Positions 8,991 to 17,235 of a stretch of 42,626 nt of DNA are shown one piece after another. This stretch comes from Pseudomonadota bacterium. Its GTDB lineage: Bacteria > Pseudomonadota > Gammaproteobacteria > Burkholderiales > Burkholderiaceae_C. The position numbers and the translations under genes are program-made. Every line of letters starts with the position of its first letter. Within the stretch, counting starts at the first letter, position 1. The notes beneath the pieces were generated by a model that was not told the origin of the DNA, did no database searches, and worked only from the letters and a program-made list of their open reading frames with translations. The stretch covers positions 1 through 42,626 of the forward strand of contig JAFEEG010000034.1 of the NCBI GenBank assembly GCA_018241225.1. Direction: 5' to 3'.

Positions 8991-9038
8991 ATGCATCATA
9001 GTGCCTCTTGTGTCAGAAATACAAGCACTATGATGCAT
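8991..9038. promoter_or_regulatory. Putative BoxR operator: perfect 14-bp inverted repeat containing TGCA
   Basis: ATGCATCATAGTGC at 8991-9004 is repeated as its exact reverse complement at 9025-9038, with 20 bases between. Operators of BoxR/BzdR regulators are known to contain repeated TGCA cores. The repeat lies 26-73 bases before the boxC ATG, overlapping where the boxC promoter should be; TTGCAA and TTGTAT on the minus strand, 18 bases apart, are a possible -35/-10 pair there. BoxR would block transcription here until benzoyl-CoA appears. The repeat is seen directly; the binding role is inferred. Confidence 0.7.
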
Positions 9039-9164
9039 TCAATTGCAACAGTTAGCAGTCGGGGATGCTGGCTCCTCGACGTAGTGTTTGGCAACAATTT
9101 CTTCCATATCACGCGGCTTCTGCGCGCATGTGGCCCTTGACTGAGCGGCGGGGTGGCACTAAAG

Positions 9165-9182
9165 TGCATGCACAATAGTGCA
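9165..9182. promoter_or_regulatory. Third TGCA element, putative BoxR operator for boxD
   Basis: ATGCACAATAGTGC at 9168-9181 matches the boxC-side operator half (ATGCATCATAGTGC) in 12 of 14 positions and the same orientation. It is embedded in a cluster of three TGCA cores at 9165, 9169 and 9179. It ends about 53 bases before the boxD ATG, so it is placed to control boxD. Confidence 0.6.
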
Positions 9183-9234
9183 CCTTAGGCCGTTGCCATT
9201 CCGACAACTTCTCCCACCCCCTCACTTGAATCTC

Positions 9235-10785
9235 ATGACTGAACTGCTTCAAAACTTCATTGGCGGCCGATGGGTAGCCGGCCAAGGCACCGGCACCTCC
9301 CTGTTCGACCCGATTACCGGCAATGAGCTGGTTCGAGTGAGTTCAGCGGGTCTCGACCTCATTTCGGGATTCAGCTTCGCGCGAAAGGAAGCTGGCCAGC
9401 TGCTCAGAGCCATGACCTACGCGCAGCGTGCCAAGCTCCTTGAAGAAGTGGGGACCGTCCTGCAAGCAAATCGCGACGCTTACTACGAGATTGCGACCGC
9501 CAACAGTGGGACCGTCAAAAGCGATTCCGCGGTAGACATTGACGGCGCGCTGTACACCGTCGCCACTTTTGCGAAGCTTGGAAAAACCCTAGGGGAGCGC
9601 CGCCACTTGGTTGACGGTGACAGCGTCAGCTTGGCAAAGGACGCAAAGTTCTTGAGTCAACACCTGCAAGTCCCGACCAAGGGCCTCGCCCTGTTTATCA
9701 ACGCATTCAACTTTCCCGCCTGGGGGCTTTGGGAGAAGGCCGCGCCCGCGCTACTTTCGGGTGTGCCGGTCGTTGTGAAGCCCGCCACCTCGACTGCATG
9801 GCTGACTCAGCGAATGGTCAAGGACGTCGTTGACGCTGGGGTGCTGCCGGTTGGCGCGTTGTCTGTGGTCTGCGGTAGCAGCGCCGGGCTTCTTGATGCG
9901 CTGGAGGAGTTTGACGTCCTATCCTTTACCGGGAGCGCCGATACCGCTGCGACCATTCGCCGTCACCCTGCCATTGCACAGCGGTCCGTACGCATCAATA
10001 TCGAAGCCGACAGCATCAACTCCGCGTTGCTCATGCCCAACTGCGCTATCGATTCGCCGTCGTTCGAGTCTCTCGTGAAAGAGGTCGCGCGAGAGATGAC
10101 AGTGAAGTCTGGTCAAAAATGCACTGCGATTCGCCGCATCTTCGTTCCCCAGGAATTGTTCGACTCTGCGGGGCAGGCAATTTCAGCCCGGCTATCGAAG
10201 ATCACTGTCGGCAACCCACGCAACGAGACGGTACGAATGGGTTCTCTCGTCAGCCGTGACCAACTTGCAACGGTGAAAGAGGGTTTGGCAATGTTGAAAT
10301 CGGACTCAGAGGTCCTTTACAACGGTGAGGCACAACCGCTTGTGGACGTCGACCCTGCTGTTGCCAGCTGTATGGCACCTACCTTACTGGGCGTCCGGGA
10401 TGGAGACGCCGGTGGGAAGGTGCATGACCATGAGGTCTTTGGTCCGGTCGCCACCCTAATCCCCTTCCGCAATCTTGAGCACGCACAACAGTTGGTGCGC
10501 CGAGGCGGCGGCTCTTTGGTCGTGTCCTTGTACGGTAGCGACGAAACGGCACTTGCTGCGACTGCCGTCGACCTAGCCGAATGTCATGGCCGCGTGCATG
10601 TGGTCACGCCCGAAGTAAGTGCCATCCACAGCGGTCACGGAAATGTGATGCCTCAGTCGTTGCACGGAGGGCCCGGCCGCGCAGGAGGGGGTGAGGAGCT
10701 CGGCGGCCTTCGGGCCCTGAACTTCTATCACCGGCGAGCAGCGGTACAAGGCGCCCAGGGCGTTGTTGACTCGGTGAGAAGCTAA
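9235..10785 (+). CDS. boxD: BoxD (BoxZ), 3,4-dehydroadipyl-CoA semialdehyde dehydrogenase
   Basis: This enzyme oxidises the BoxC product to 3,4-dehydroadipyl-CoA with NADP. From the ATG at 9235 it has 516 residues and begins MTELLQNFIGGRWV, the usual aldehyde dehydrogenase start; the frame extends 19 codons upstream, but that would run into the operator. The NAFNFPAW segment (about 156-163), the cofactor-binding Lys182, general base Glu257 in NIEADS and nucleophile Cys296 in GQKCTAIRR are present. The protein resembles the aldehyde dehydrogenase half of PaaZ, as BoxD does. It is transcribed divergently from boxCBA. The gene is also called boxZ in Burkholderia. Confidence 0.93.
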   Translation: MTELLQNFIGGRWVAGQGTGTSLFDPITGNELVRVSSAGLDLISGFSFARKEAGQLLRAMTYAQRAKLLEEVGTVLQANRDAYYEIATANSGTVKSDSAVDIDGALYTVATFAKLGKTLGERRHLVDGDSVSLAKDAKFLSQHLQVPTKGLALFINAFNFPAWGLWEKAAPALLSGVPVVVKPATSTAWLTQRMVKDVVDAGVLPVGALSVVCGSSAGLLDALEEFDVLSFTGSADTAATIRRHPAIAQRSVRINIEADSINSALLMPNCAIDSPSFESLVKEVAREMTVKSGQKCTAIRRIFVPQELFDSAGQAISARLSKITVGNPRNETVRMGSLVSRDQLATVKEGLAMLKSDSEVLYNGEAQPLVDVDPAVASCMAPTLLGVRDGDAGGKVHDHEVFGPVATLIPFRNLEHAQQLVRRGGGSLVVSLYGSDETALAATAVDLAECHGRVHVVTPEVSAIHSGHGNVMPQSLHGGPGRAGGGEELGGLRALNFYHRRAAVQGAQGVVDSVRS

Positions 10786-11087
10786 GTTGGGCCTCACCCT
10801 CTTCCACACCGAAAAGAGCACGACCACATATGCAACGGAAGCCGCCGCAGCGCGACCGGCTTCATCGCGGAGGCGGCTGTGTCTACCACCATCGACAACG
10901 TCAGCCCGTTCCACTCGAATGACGTCCTAGCACACTCAAAACTGAAGGGGATGGGACGCGACGCATACATCTGGCAATCGATAGTTCATCGCATCGTCGC
11001 GACCCTTCGAGGCCCCGTGTTGACGTGACTTGGCTTGTGGTGCCGTGATGCGCCGACTTCATCCGCTCCATCTAACCCATTCTTCCC
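10786..11087. other. 302-base gap between boxD and mdcA with no supported gene
   Basis: I see no recognisable gene, hairpin terminator or strong promoter here. A plus-strand frame from a GTG near 10878 to a TGA near 11026 could encode about 48 residues, but it has no recognisable similarity. The control region of the mdc operon should lie in this stretch, as no regulator gene of the malonate family is adjacent. Confidence 0.4.
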
Positions 11088-12764
11088 ATGAAATCCTGGA
11101 CCTCCAAGGCTGATGACCGCGCGGCCCGGCTAGCACGCGCGGCCGACGCGCTCGGACCGCAGCTCGTCGGCAAGCAAGTCGACAATCAGGCCATTCGCAC
11201 TTTGCTCGAAGCGGTGCTTTCACCCGGCGACCGGGTCTGCCTCGAGGGCAACAACCAGAAGCAGGCAGATTTCCTCGCGCAGGCACTAGTCCAGGTCGAT
11301 CCGCAACGCGTGCACAGCCTGCACATGGTGCAATCCGTGCTCGCACTGCCCGAGCACCTAGATTTGTTCGAGAACGGCGTGGCATCGCGCCTGGACTTCA
11401 GCTTCTCGGGCCCCCAGGGTGCAAGACTCGCAAAGCTGGTTTCTGGCGGACGTATCGAGATTGGCGCCATTCATACGTACTTGGAACTTTTCGCACGCTA
11501 CTTCGTGGACCTCACGCCAAAGGTTGCACTGGTCGCTGCACATGCAGCAGACGCGCAAGGCAACCTCTACACCGGCCCCAACACCGAAGATACGCCGGCC
11601 ATCGTCGAGGCGACAGCATTCTCCAGTGGCATCGTAATCGCGCAGGTCAACGAGCTTGTCGACGGCACGAGCACAACCTTGCCGCGCATCGACATTCCAT
11701 CGGACTGGGTGAGCTTCGTTGTGAAGGCTCCGCGCCCCAATTTCATCGAACCGCTCTTCACGCGCGACCCAGCGCAAATCAGCGAAGTGCAGATCCTGAT
11801 GGCAATGATGGCGATCAAAGGCATTTATGCTGAGTACGGCGTGCAACGTCTGAACCACGGCATAGGCTTCGACACCGCGGCGATCGAACTGCTGCTTCCA
11901 ACCTATGGCGAGTCCCTGGGGCTGAAGGGAAAAATCGCCAAGCACTGGGCGCTCAATCCACATCCGGCACTCATCCCCGCGATCGAGGCGGGGTGGGTCG
12001 AGTCCGTGCACTCCTTCGGCTCCGAACTTGGCATGGAGGAGTACGTTCGAGCCCGCTCAGACGTGTTCTTTACCGGTCCGGACGGAAGCCTTCGCAGCAA
12101 TCGCGCGTTCTGCCAAGCCGCCGGGCACTACGCATGCGACTTGTTCATCGGCTCGACCTTGCAGATCGACCTGGATGCCAACAGTTCCACCGCCACGCTA
12201 GGACGCATCGCCGGCTTTGGTGGCGCACCCAACATGGGCGCCGACGCGCGTGGCCGGCGCCATTCCAGCCCTGCGTGGCTCAAGGCCGGGCGCGAAGCCC
12301 GCGCCGGGCGTAGCGGCGCCGCCGGTGCCCCTCGCGGGCAGAAACTGGTGGTGCAGATGGTTGAGACTTTTCGCGAGCACATGCAGCCTGCCTTCGTGGA
12401 AAGGCTGGACGCTTGGACGCTGCAGGAACAAGCCGGCATGGACCTACCGCCAATCATGATTTACGGCGACGACGTCTCCCACATCCTGACCGAGGAAGGC
12501 ATCGCCAACCTGTTGATGTGCCGCAGCGACGCGGAGCGCGAGCAGGCGATCCGCGGAGTCGCCGGCTACACCGCCGTAGGCCTCGCACGCGACAGGCGGG
12601 CCGTCGAGAACCTGCGCGACCGTGGAGTGATCCGCCGACCCCAGGATTTGGGCATCGACCCCCGCCAAGCCACCCGCAACCTGCTGGCCGCGCGCAGCAT
12701 CCGCGAGCTCGTGCGCGCTTCCGGCGGGTTGTACCAACCTCCCAAGCGATTCAGAAATTGGTAG
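11088..12764 (+). CDS. mdcA: MdcA, malonate decarboxylase alpha subunit (acetyl-S-ACP:malonate ACP transferase)
   Basis: MdcA exchanges acetate for malonate on the acyl carrier protein, loading malonyl-S-ACP for decarboxylation. The 558-residue length is normal for the family. Characteristic stretches are GFGGAPNMGADARGRRH, a Gly/Pro-rich SPAWLKAG segment, and a C-terminal IYGDDVSHILTEEGIANL. It is the first gene of a seven-gene operon whose order, A-C-D-E-G-B-H, matches malonate decarboxylase clusters of the biotin-independent type. The Shine-Dalgarno before its ATG is weak. Confidence 0.97.
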   Translation: MKSWTSKADDRAARLARAADALGPQLVGKQVDNQAIRTLLEAVLSPGDRVCLEGNNQKQADFLAQALVQVDPQRVHSLHMVQSVLALPEHLDLFENGVASRLDFSFSGPQGARLAKLVSGGRIEIGAIHTYLELFARYFVDLTPKVALVAAHAADAQGNLYTGPNTEDTPAIVEATAFSSGIVIAQVNELVDGTSTTLPRIDIPSDWVSFVVKAPRPNFIEPLFTRDPAQISEVQILMAMMAIKGIYAEYGVQRLNHGIGFDTAAIELLLPTYGESLGLKGKIAKHWALNPHPALIPAIEAGWVESVHSFGSELGMEEYVRARSDVFFTGPDGSLRSNRAFCQAAGHYACDLFIGSTLQIDLDANSSTATLGRIAGFGGAPNMGADARGRRHSSPAWLKAGREARAGRSGAAGAPRGQKLVVQMVETFREHMQPAFVERLDAWTLQEQAGMDLPPIMIYGDDVSHILTEEGIANLLMCRSDAEREQAIRGVAGYTAVGLARDRRAVENLRDRGVIRRPQDLGIDPRQATRNLLAARSIRELVRASGGLYQPPKRFRNW

Positions 12765-12778
12765 CAGGAGATACATCG

Positions 12779-13111
12779 ATGAGCGACGTACCTGCGGGAC
12801 TCGAAACCCTGCATTTCACCTACCACTGCAGTCAAACAGTCGGTGCCTTTGCGCCCGTGCTCGTCGGCGTCGTCGGCTCCGGCAACCTCGAGGTGATGCT
12901 CGAGGCGGTCGATGGAAGCACCTGCGACGTGCAAGTCGACACCTCGGCGCGCGGCTTTGGCGCGATATGGCAGGCGGTGATGGACGACTTCCACGCGCGC
13001 CATCCGCTCGGCGGCGTGCGTATCTCTATCAATGACATGGGTGCTACGCCCGCGGTCGTGAGCCTGCGGTTGGACCAGGCAATCGCCGAACTGAAGGGAG
13101 GCCAGCCATGA
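12779..13111 (+). CDS. mdcC: MdcC, malonate decarboxylase delta subunit (acyl carrier protein)
   Basis: MdcC is the small carrier protein (110 residues) that bears the 2'-(5''-triphosphoribosyl)-3'-dephospho-CoA prosthetic group. The attachment serine is expected in GVVGSGNLEV, as Ser34. The C-terminal NDMGATPAVVSLRL segment is typical of MdcC. An AGGAG lies about 9 bases before the ATG, and the gene follows mdcA by 14 bases. Its stop overlaps the mdcD start (ATGA). Confidence 0.95.
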   Translation: MSDVPAGLETLHFTYHCSQTVGAFAPVLVGVVGSGNLEVMLEAVDGSTCDVQVDTSARGFGAIWQAVMDDFHARHPLGGVRISINDMGATPAVVSLRLDQAIAELKGGQP

Positions 13112-14004
13112 TTAGTTTTGCCGAATGCTCGGCGCGCGAACGGCTCGCGCTGCTGCTGGACACCGGCACCTTCCACGAGTGGCTGCCGCCCAGCGAGCGG
13201 GTCACCAGTCCTCACCTGGCGCAGCTCAGTGTGCCCTGCGCGTTCGACGACGGCGTGGCGATTGGCCGCGCCCAGCTTGATGGCAACAACGTCTTCGTCG
13301 CTGCGCAAGAGGGTGAGTTCATGGGAGGCGGCGTCGGTGAGGTTCATGGCGCCAAGCTCGTCGGACTACTGCGTCGCGCCCTACGCGACCGGCCGGCGGC
13401 CGTGCTCCTACTGGCGGAATCTGGCGGTGTGCGACTGCATGAGGCCAATGCTGGCCTAATCGCAGTGTCTGAGGTGATGCGTGCGCTGCTCGATGTACGC
13501 GCTGCAAGCATCCCCGTCATCGTGCTCATCGGCGGCGCCAATGGCTGTTTCGGGGGGATGGGCATCGTCGCGCGCTGTGCTGACCACATCGTGATGAGCG
13601 ATGTTGGCAGGCTGGCGATGTCCGGCCCCGAGGTGATCGAGGCCTCCCACGGGGTGGAGGAGTTCGACTCCCGTGACCGTGCGCTGGTCTGGCGTACGAC
13701 CGGGGGTAAGCATCGCTGGCTCTCCGGCGACTGCGATGTCCTGGTCGAAGATGACGTTGCGGCTTTTCGCGATGCGGCCATCGCCACGCTCGGCGCTTCG
13801 AAGCCCCTGACCCTTGCTGCGCTCGAAGATGAGCACGCACTTCTCGGCAAGCGCTTGGCCTTGCTCGATGCCGATAGCGCTGGTGGCGTTACGAGCGCTG
13901 GCGAAGACGAATCCGTCCGACTCTGGACTGCGTTGGGCGTTGCCGATGCAGCGCGGGTCCCTGACCTTTCGGTCGAAAGCGTGCGCGGCCTGCGCCGCTC
14001 GTGA
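13108..14004 (+). CDS. mdcD: MdcD, malonate decarboxylase beta subunit (malonyl-S-ACP decarboxylase)
   Basis: MdcD with MdcE decarboxylates malonyl-S-ACP to acetyl-S-ACP and CO2. The 298-residue protein has the carboxyltransferase-like crotonase fold, with LLLAESGGVRLHEANAGL and GGANGCFGGMGIVA stretches and an MSGPEVIE motif typical of the beta subunit. It is coupled to mdcC by an ATGA overlap and to mdcE by a GTGA overlap, which fits a fixed stoichiometry. Confidence 0.96.
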   Translation: MISFAECSARERLALLLDTGTFHEWLPPSERVTSPHLAQLSVPCAFDDGVAIGRAQLDGNNVFVAAQEGEFMGGGVGEVHGAKLVGLLRRALRDRPAAVLLLAESGGVRLHEANAGLIAVSEVMRALLDVRAASIPVIVLIGGANGCFGGMGIVARCADHIVMSDVGRLAMSGPEVIEASHGVEEFDSRDRALVWRTTGGKHRWLSGDCDVLVEDDVAAFRDAAIATLGASKPLTLAALEDEHALLGKRLALLDADSAGGVTSAGEDESVRLWTALGVADAARVPDLSVESVRGLRRS

Positions 14005-14720
14005 CCCTGGAGCAACTCATGCATTGGAATTCGCTTGTCACGCAACTCTTCGGCACATATCACGGCATGCGCGCCGCAGGGGACTTTCTCCAGGGAGATG
14101 TGATGTTCGAAGGCGAGCCGCTTGCCGTGGTCGGCACCACCAACCATGCGCCGATTGGCGTCAGGTTGGCGCTGGCCCAGGCTCGCGTAGTACTCGACAC
14201 GATCACCCAGCACCCCGGCCGTCCGATCCTGCTGCTGATCGACACGCAGGGCCAGCAATTGCGCCGGCGCGACGAGCTTCTGGGCATCAATCGGGCGATG
14301 GCGCATCTTGGCGCCGCAATCGACCTGGCGCGCCGGTGCGGCCATCGCGTCGTCGGCCTGATCTACGACCAAGCTCTGTCCGGCGGCTTCATCACCTCGG
14401 GCTTGATTGCTGATGCATGCTACGCCTTGCCGGAGGCCGAGATCCGCGTAATGCGCATTCCGGCGATGGCGCGCGTTACCAAACTTCCGGAGGAGAAGCT
14501 CACGGCGCTGTCCCAATCCAACCCAGTGTTCGCTCCCGGCGTGCAGAACTACGTGGCCATGGGCGGCGTGCGTGCGCTGTGGAAAGGCGACCTGAAGGCC
14601 GCCCTGCGGGACGCATTGGCGCATACGCCCACCGAGGACCTGCGCGCATACGATGGCGCCGAGCGCGGTGGACGTCGGCTGGCCGCACCCGTCGTCCAGC
14701 GCGTGCTGGACGCAGCCTGA
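14001..14720 (+). CDS. mdcE: MdcE, malonate decarboxylase gamma subunit (co-decarboxylase)
   Basis: MdcE is the partner of MdcD in the decarboxylase complex. The 239-residue protein begins at a GTG that overlaps the mdcD stop; an ATG seven codons later is an alternative start. Family features are the LLLIDTQGQQLRRRDE segment, GLIYDQALSGGF, and a C-terminal ALPEAEIRVMRIPAMARV stretch. It is on the short side for the family, because the N-terminal extension seen in some MdcE proteins is absent. Confidence 0.95.
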   Translation: MTLEQLMHWNSLVTQLFGTYHGMRAAGDFLQGDVMFEGEPLAVVGTTNHAPIGVRLALAQARVVLDTITQHPGRPILLLIDTQGQQLRRRDELLGINRAMAHLGAAIDLARRCGHRVVGLIYDQALSGGFITSGLIADACYALPEAEIRVMRIPAMARVTKLPEEKLTALSQSNPVFAPGVQNYVAMGGVRALWKGDLKAALRDALAHTPTEDLRAYDGAERGGRRLAAPVVQRVLDAA

Positions 14721-14736
14721 GTTCAGCCGCAGCAGC

Positions 14737-15420
14737 ATGACAGGCCTGCGACGCCATCAGCTTGCCCGGCTGACCGACGCTGGCTGGGATGCCCTTATGC
14801 GGCGCAACTGGGACACGCAGGCGAGTGCATGCCTTGCGCATTGGGCAGCGCACCACCTGCCCCTAGTGGTGGCCCGACAGCCTGAGGCACCCGCTGTTAG
14901 CGGACGGATCACCATGGGTCTGGCTGCTCCGGAACGGTGGGACAGGCGCCGCATCGCCCTTCACGTGCCAATCGCCGCGGTGCTTGCGTTCGACGAGTTT
15001 CCGCTCCTTACCCAGGTGCAATCGCTGCTGCCGGCCTTGACTTGTGCACCCGTTCGCGAACTCCTTGTCGCTCTCGACCTGCTTCGTGCCGACGTACGGG
15101 TCTTCGGGAGCTACGGTTGGCAGGCGCTCACCGGGCTGGACCATGTTCGGCCCGGCTCTGACATCGATCTCTGGGTTGGCGTGGAGGGCATCATGCATGC
15201 GGACGCTGTCGCGCATGTGCTCCAAACCTTCAGCGCACCGGGACTGCGGCTGGATGGCGAGCTCGTATTCAGCGATGGCGCAGCCGTCGCTTGGCGCGAA
15301 TGGAATGCGTGGCGTCGGGGGCATGCGAACGCGGTGATCGTCAAGCACCTAGGCGGCCCGACCATCCAGCGTGACTTGGCGTGGTGCCCACGTCCAGAGC
15401 CGGCGGAATCCGCGCCATGA
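14737..15420 (+). CDS. mdcG: MdcG, phosphoribosyl-dephospho-CoA transferase (holo-ACP synthase of malonate decarboxylase)
   Basis: MdcG transfers the triphosphoribosyl-dephospho-CoA group to the serine of MdcC. The 227-residue protein has the nucleotidyltransferase signature FGSYGWQALTGL at 123-134, followed by the acidic metal-binding SDIDLWV at 141-147. I chose the ATG at 14737, 16 bases after the mdcE stop. The frame extends upstream into mdcE, but those codons are unlikely to be used. Its stop overlaps the mdcB start. Confidence 0.94.
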   Translation: MTGLRRHQLARLTDAGWDALMRRNWDTQASACLAHWAAHHLPLVVARQPEAPAVSGRITMGLAAPERWDRRRIALHVPIAAVLAFDEFPLLTQVQSLLPALTCAPVRELLVALDLLRADVRVFGSYGWQALTGLDHVRPGSDIDLWVGVEGIMHADAVAHVLQTFSAPGLRLDGELVFSDGAAVAWREWNAWRRGHANAVIVKHLGGPTIQRDLAWCPRPEPAESAP

Positions 15421-16280
15421 ACACCTCGGCGCTCCACCAACAACCGCAGTCGCACCTGACACCCGCCCTGGTCGGGCGCGCTGCCACTCTCGCGCTGCAT
15501 GACGAGCTGTCCCTGACGCCCAAGCCCGGCCTGGTGACCTTGGTCGACAGCGGCAGTCACGCGGACATGGATGCGCATACCTTCATGCGCAGCCTCTTCT
15601 CGTTGCGCCACTACTTCTCTCTTATTGCCGAAGCGGGCTATCGCGACGCGCAGTTCGATGTGTTGGAGCGGTGTGGCATCGAGGCAGAGGAGCGCATGCT
15701 CGCAGCAACGGGCGGCATCAACACGCACCGAGGTGCCATCTTCATGCTCGGCCTGCTGTGCGCCTCGGCCGGCGCTGCCCTGCGCGGGAGGGGCAACAGG
15801 TTACGCCCGGAAGTCTTGCGTGATGCGTTGCGCGAACACTGGGCCAGTGCCCTTGCGCGCCGAGCGCTGCGCACGTCAAACCTGCCCGGCGGCATCGCCG
15901 CCCGGCGGCACGGCCTTCGCGGTGCATCCGAAGAGGCGGCGCTCGCATTCCCAGTGCTGTTCGAGACGGCGCTGCCAGCGCTGAGAGCGGCTCTCGCCCG
16001 CGGCCTGTCGCCTCGACTGGCGCGGCTCGACGCGCTATTCCACATCATGGCCGTGCTGGACGACAGCAATCTTGCGCATCGGGGCGGTCTGACCGGCTTG
16101 CGCTTCGCGCAGCGTCGGGCGCGGCAGTTCGTGAACGCTGGCGGTGCCGGCCGGCCCGGTGCCATTCAGGAGGCGCATGCCATTGCGGACGAGTTCGTGA
16201 GCCGCCGGCTGTCGCCTGGTGGTGCCGCGGACACACTCGCCGCAGCGTGCTGGATCACCCGGGTTTGCGACCGCCCATGA
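15417..16280 (+). CDS. mdcB: MdcB, triphosphoribosyl-dephospho-CoA synthase
   Basis: MdcB makes the prosthetic-group precursor from ATP and dephospho-CoA. The 287-residue protein belongs to the CitG/MdcB family. The signature LSLTPKPGLV sits at 31-40, followed by an acidic HADMDAHTF segment, and a further conserved DSNLAHRGG motif lies in the C-terminal half. The ATG overlaps the mdcG stop as ATGA, and the gene ends by overlapping the mdcH start in the same way. Confidence 0.95.
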   Translation: MNTSALHQQPQSHLTPALVGRAATLALHDELSLTPKPGLVTLVDSGSHADMDAHTFMRSLFSLRHYFSLIAEAGYRDAQFDVLERCGIEAEERMLAATGGINTHRGAIFMLGLLCASAGAALRGRGNRLRPEVLRDALREHWASALARRALRTSNLPGGIAARRHGLRGASEEAALAFPVLFETALPALRAALARGLSPRLARLDALFHIMAVLDDSNLAHRGGLTGLRFAQRRARQFVNAGGAGRPGAIQEAHAIADEFVSRRLSPGGAADTLAAACWITRVCDRP

Positions 16281-17185
16281 GCTACGCCCTGTTGTTCTCC
16301 GGCCAAGGCAACCAGCATCCGCAGATGCTTCCCTGGCTTGCCGACGATGCGCTGGTGGAAAACATGCGCACGCGCCTCGGCGTCGAGGACTGGCGCCGGG
16401 CACTCGCAGAGCCGGCATGGGCCGCGCGCAACTCCAATGCACAGACACTTCTGACCGGCCTCGCGCTAGCGGCCTGGGGCCAACTGGCGCCCTTGGTAGG
16501 GCCGCCGGCCGCCATAGCGGGCTACAGCGTCGGGGAACTGGCGGCGTTCAGTGCAGCCGGGGTACTCGATGCTCAATCGACCATTGCACTTGCACCGCAG
16601 CGCGCCAACGCCATGGATGCGTGCGCGGCGCAGGCGCCCGGCGGGCTGCTCGCAGTCAGCGGACTGTTGGCACCCGCGCTCGAGCGACTAATCGCGGCCA
16701 CCGGGCTGGCGCTCGCCATCCGGAACGCCCCGGACAGCGCGATTGTTGGCGGTCCGTATGTCGCATTGGCGAAAGCCGAATCCATGGCCTTAAGCGAGGG
16801 AGCGCAATGCACGCGACTGCGTGTGAGCGTGGCGTCCCATACGCCATGGATGCGGGACGCCGCCGAGAGCTTTGCCCAAACGCTGGAGCGCGTCCGTCTT
16901 CGCGCGCCACAAGTCGCGCTCTTCAGCAATGCTGCAGACCGAGTGCGCGACGCAGCGTCTGCCCGAAGCGCATTGAGCGCTCAGATCGCTACCACCGTGC
17001 GCTGGGACGAGTGCATGGAGAACATCCAGGCCCGCCAGGTGAGCTGTGTGTTGGAAATCGGTCCCGGCCAGGCGCTGGCCCGCATGTGGAACCAGCGCTA
17101 TCCGGGCATTGCGGCCCGTGCGTGCGAAGACTTTCGCAGCGCCGCAGCGGTCGCAGCCTGGCTGAACCGGCATGACGACACCTAA
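16277..17185 (+). CDS. mdcH: MdcH, malonyl-CoA:ACP transacylase of malonate decarboxylase
   Basis: MdcH primes the carrier protein with malonyl from malonyl-CoA, generating the acyl-S-ACP that enters the catalytic cycle. It is a 302-residue FabD-type acyltransferase with the N-terminal FSGQGNQ motif, the nucleophile elbow GYSVGE (Ser84), and the active-site His in SVASHTPW. It is the last gene of the operon. No terminator hairpin is obvious in the 50 bases before the convergent oxidoreductase gene. The transporter genes usually found near mdc operons are not in this window. Confidence 0.95.
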   Translation: MSYALLFSGQGNQHPQMLPWLADDALVENMRTRLGVEDWRRALAEPAWAARNSNAQTLLTGLALAAWGQLAPLVGPPAAIAGYSVGELAAFSAAGVLDAQSTIALAPQRANAMDACAAQAPGGLLAVSGLLAPALERLIAATGLALAIRNAPDSAIVGGPYVALAKAESMALSEGAQCTRLRVSVASHTPWMRDAAESFAQTLERVRLRAPQVALFSNAADRVRDAASARSALSAQIATTVRWDECMENIQARQVSCVLEIGPGQALARMWNQRYPGIAARACEDFRSAAAVAAWLNRHDDT

Positions 17186-17235
17186 CACCCCCTCATTTCT
17201 GTTCCAACGCTCCGAGCTCAGTCTGCTTGCTCGAC

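Noticed and set aside
13344..14738. 464-residue minus-strand frame across mdcD and mdcE
   Set aside because: It is antisense to two well-supported malonate decarboxylase genes and shows low-complexity Arg/Ser/Ala composition.
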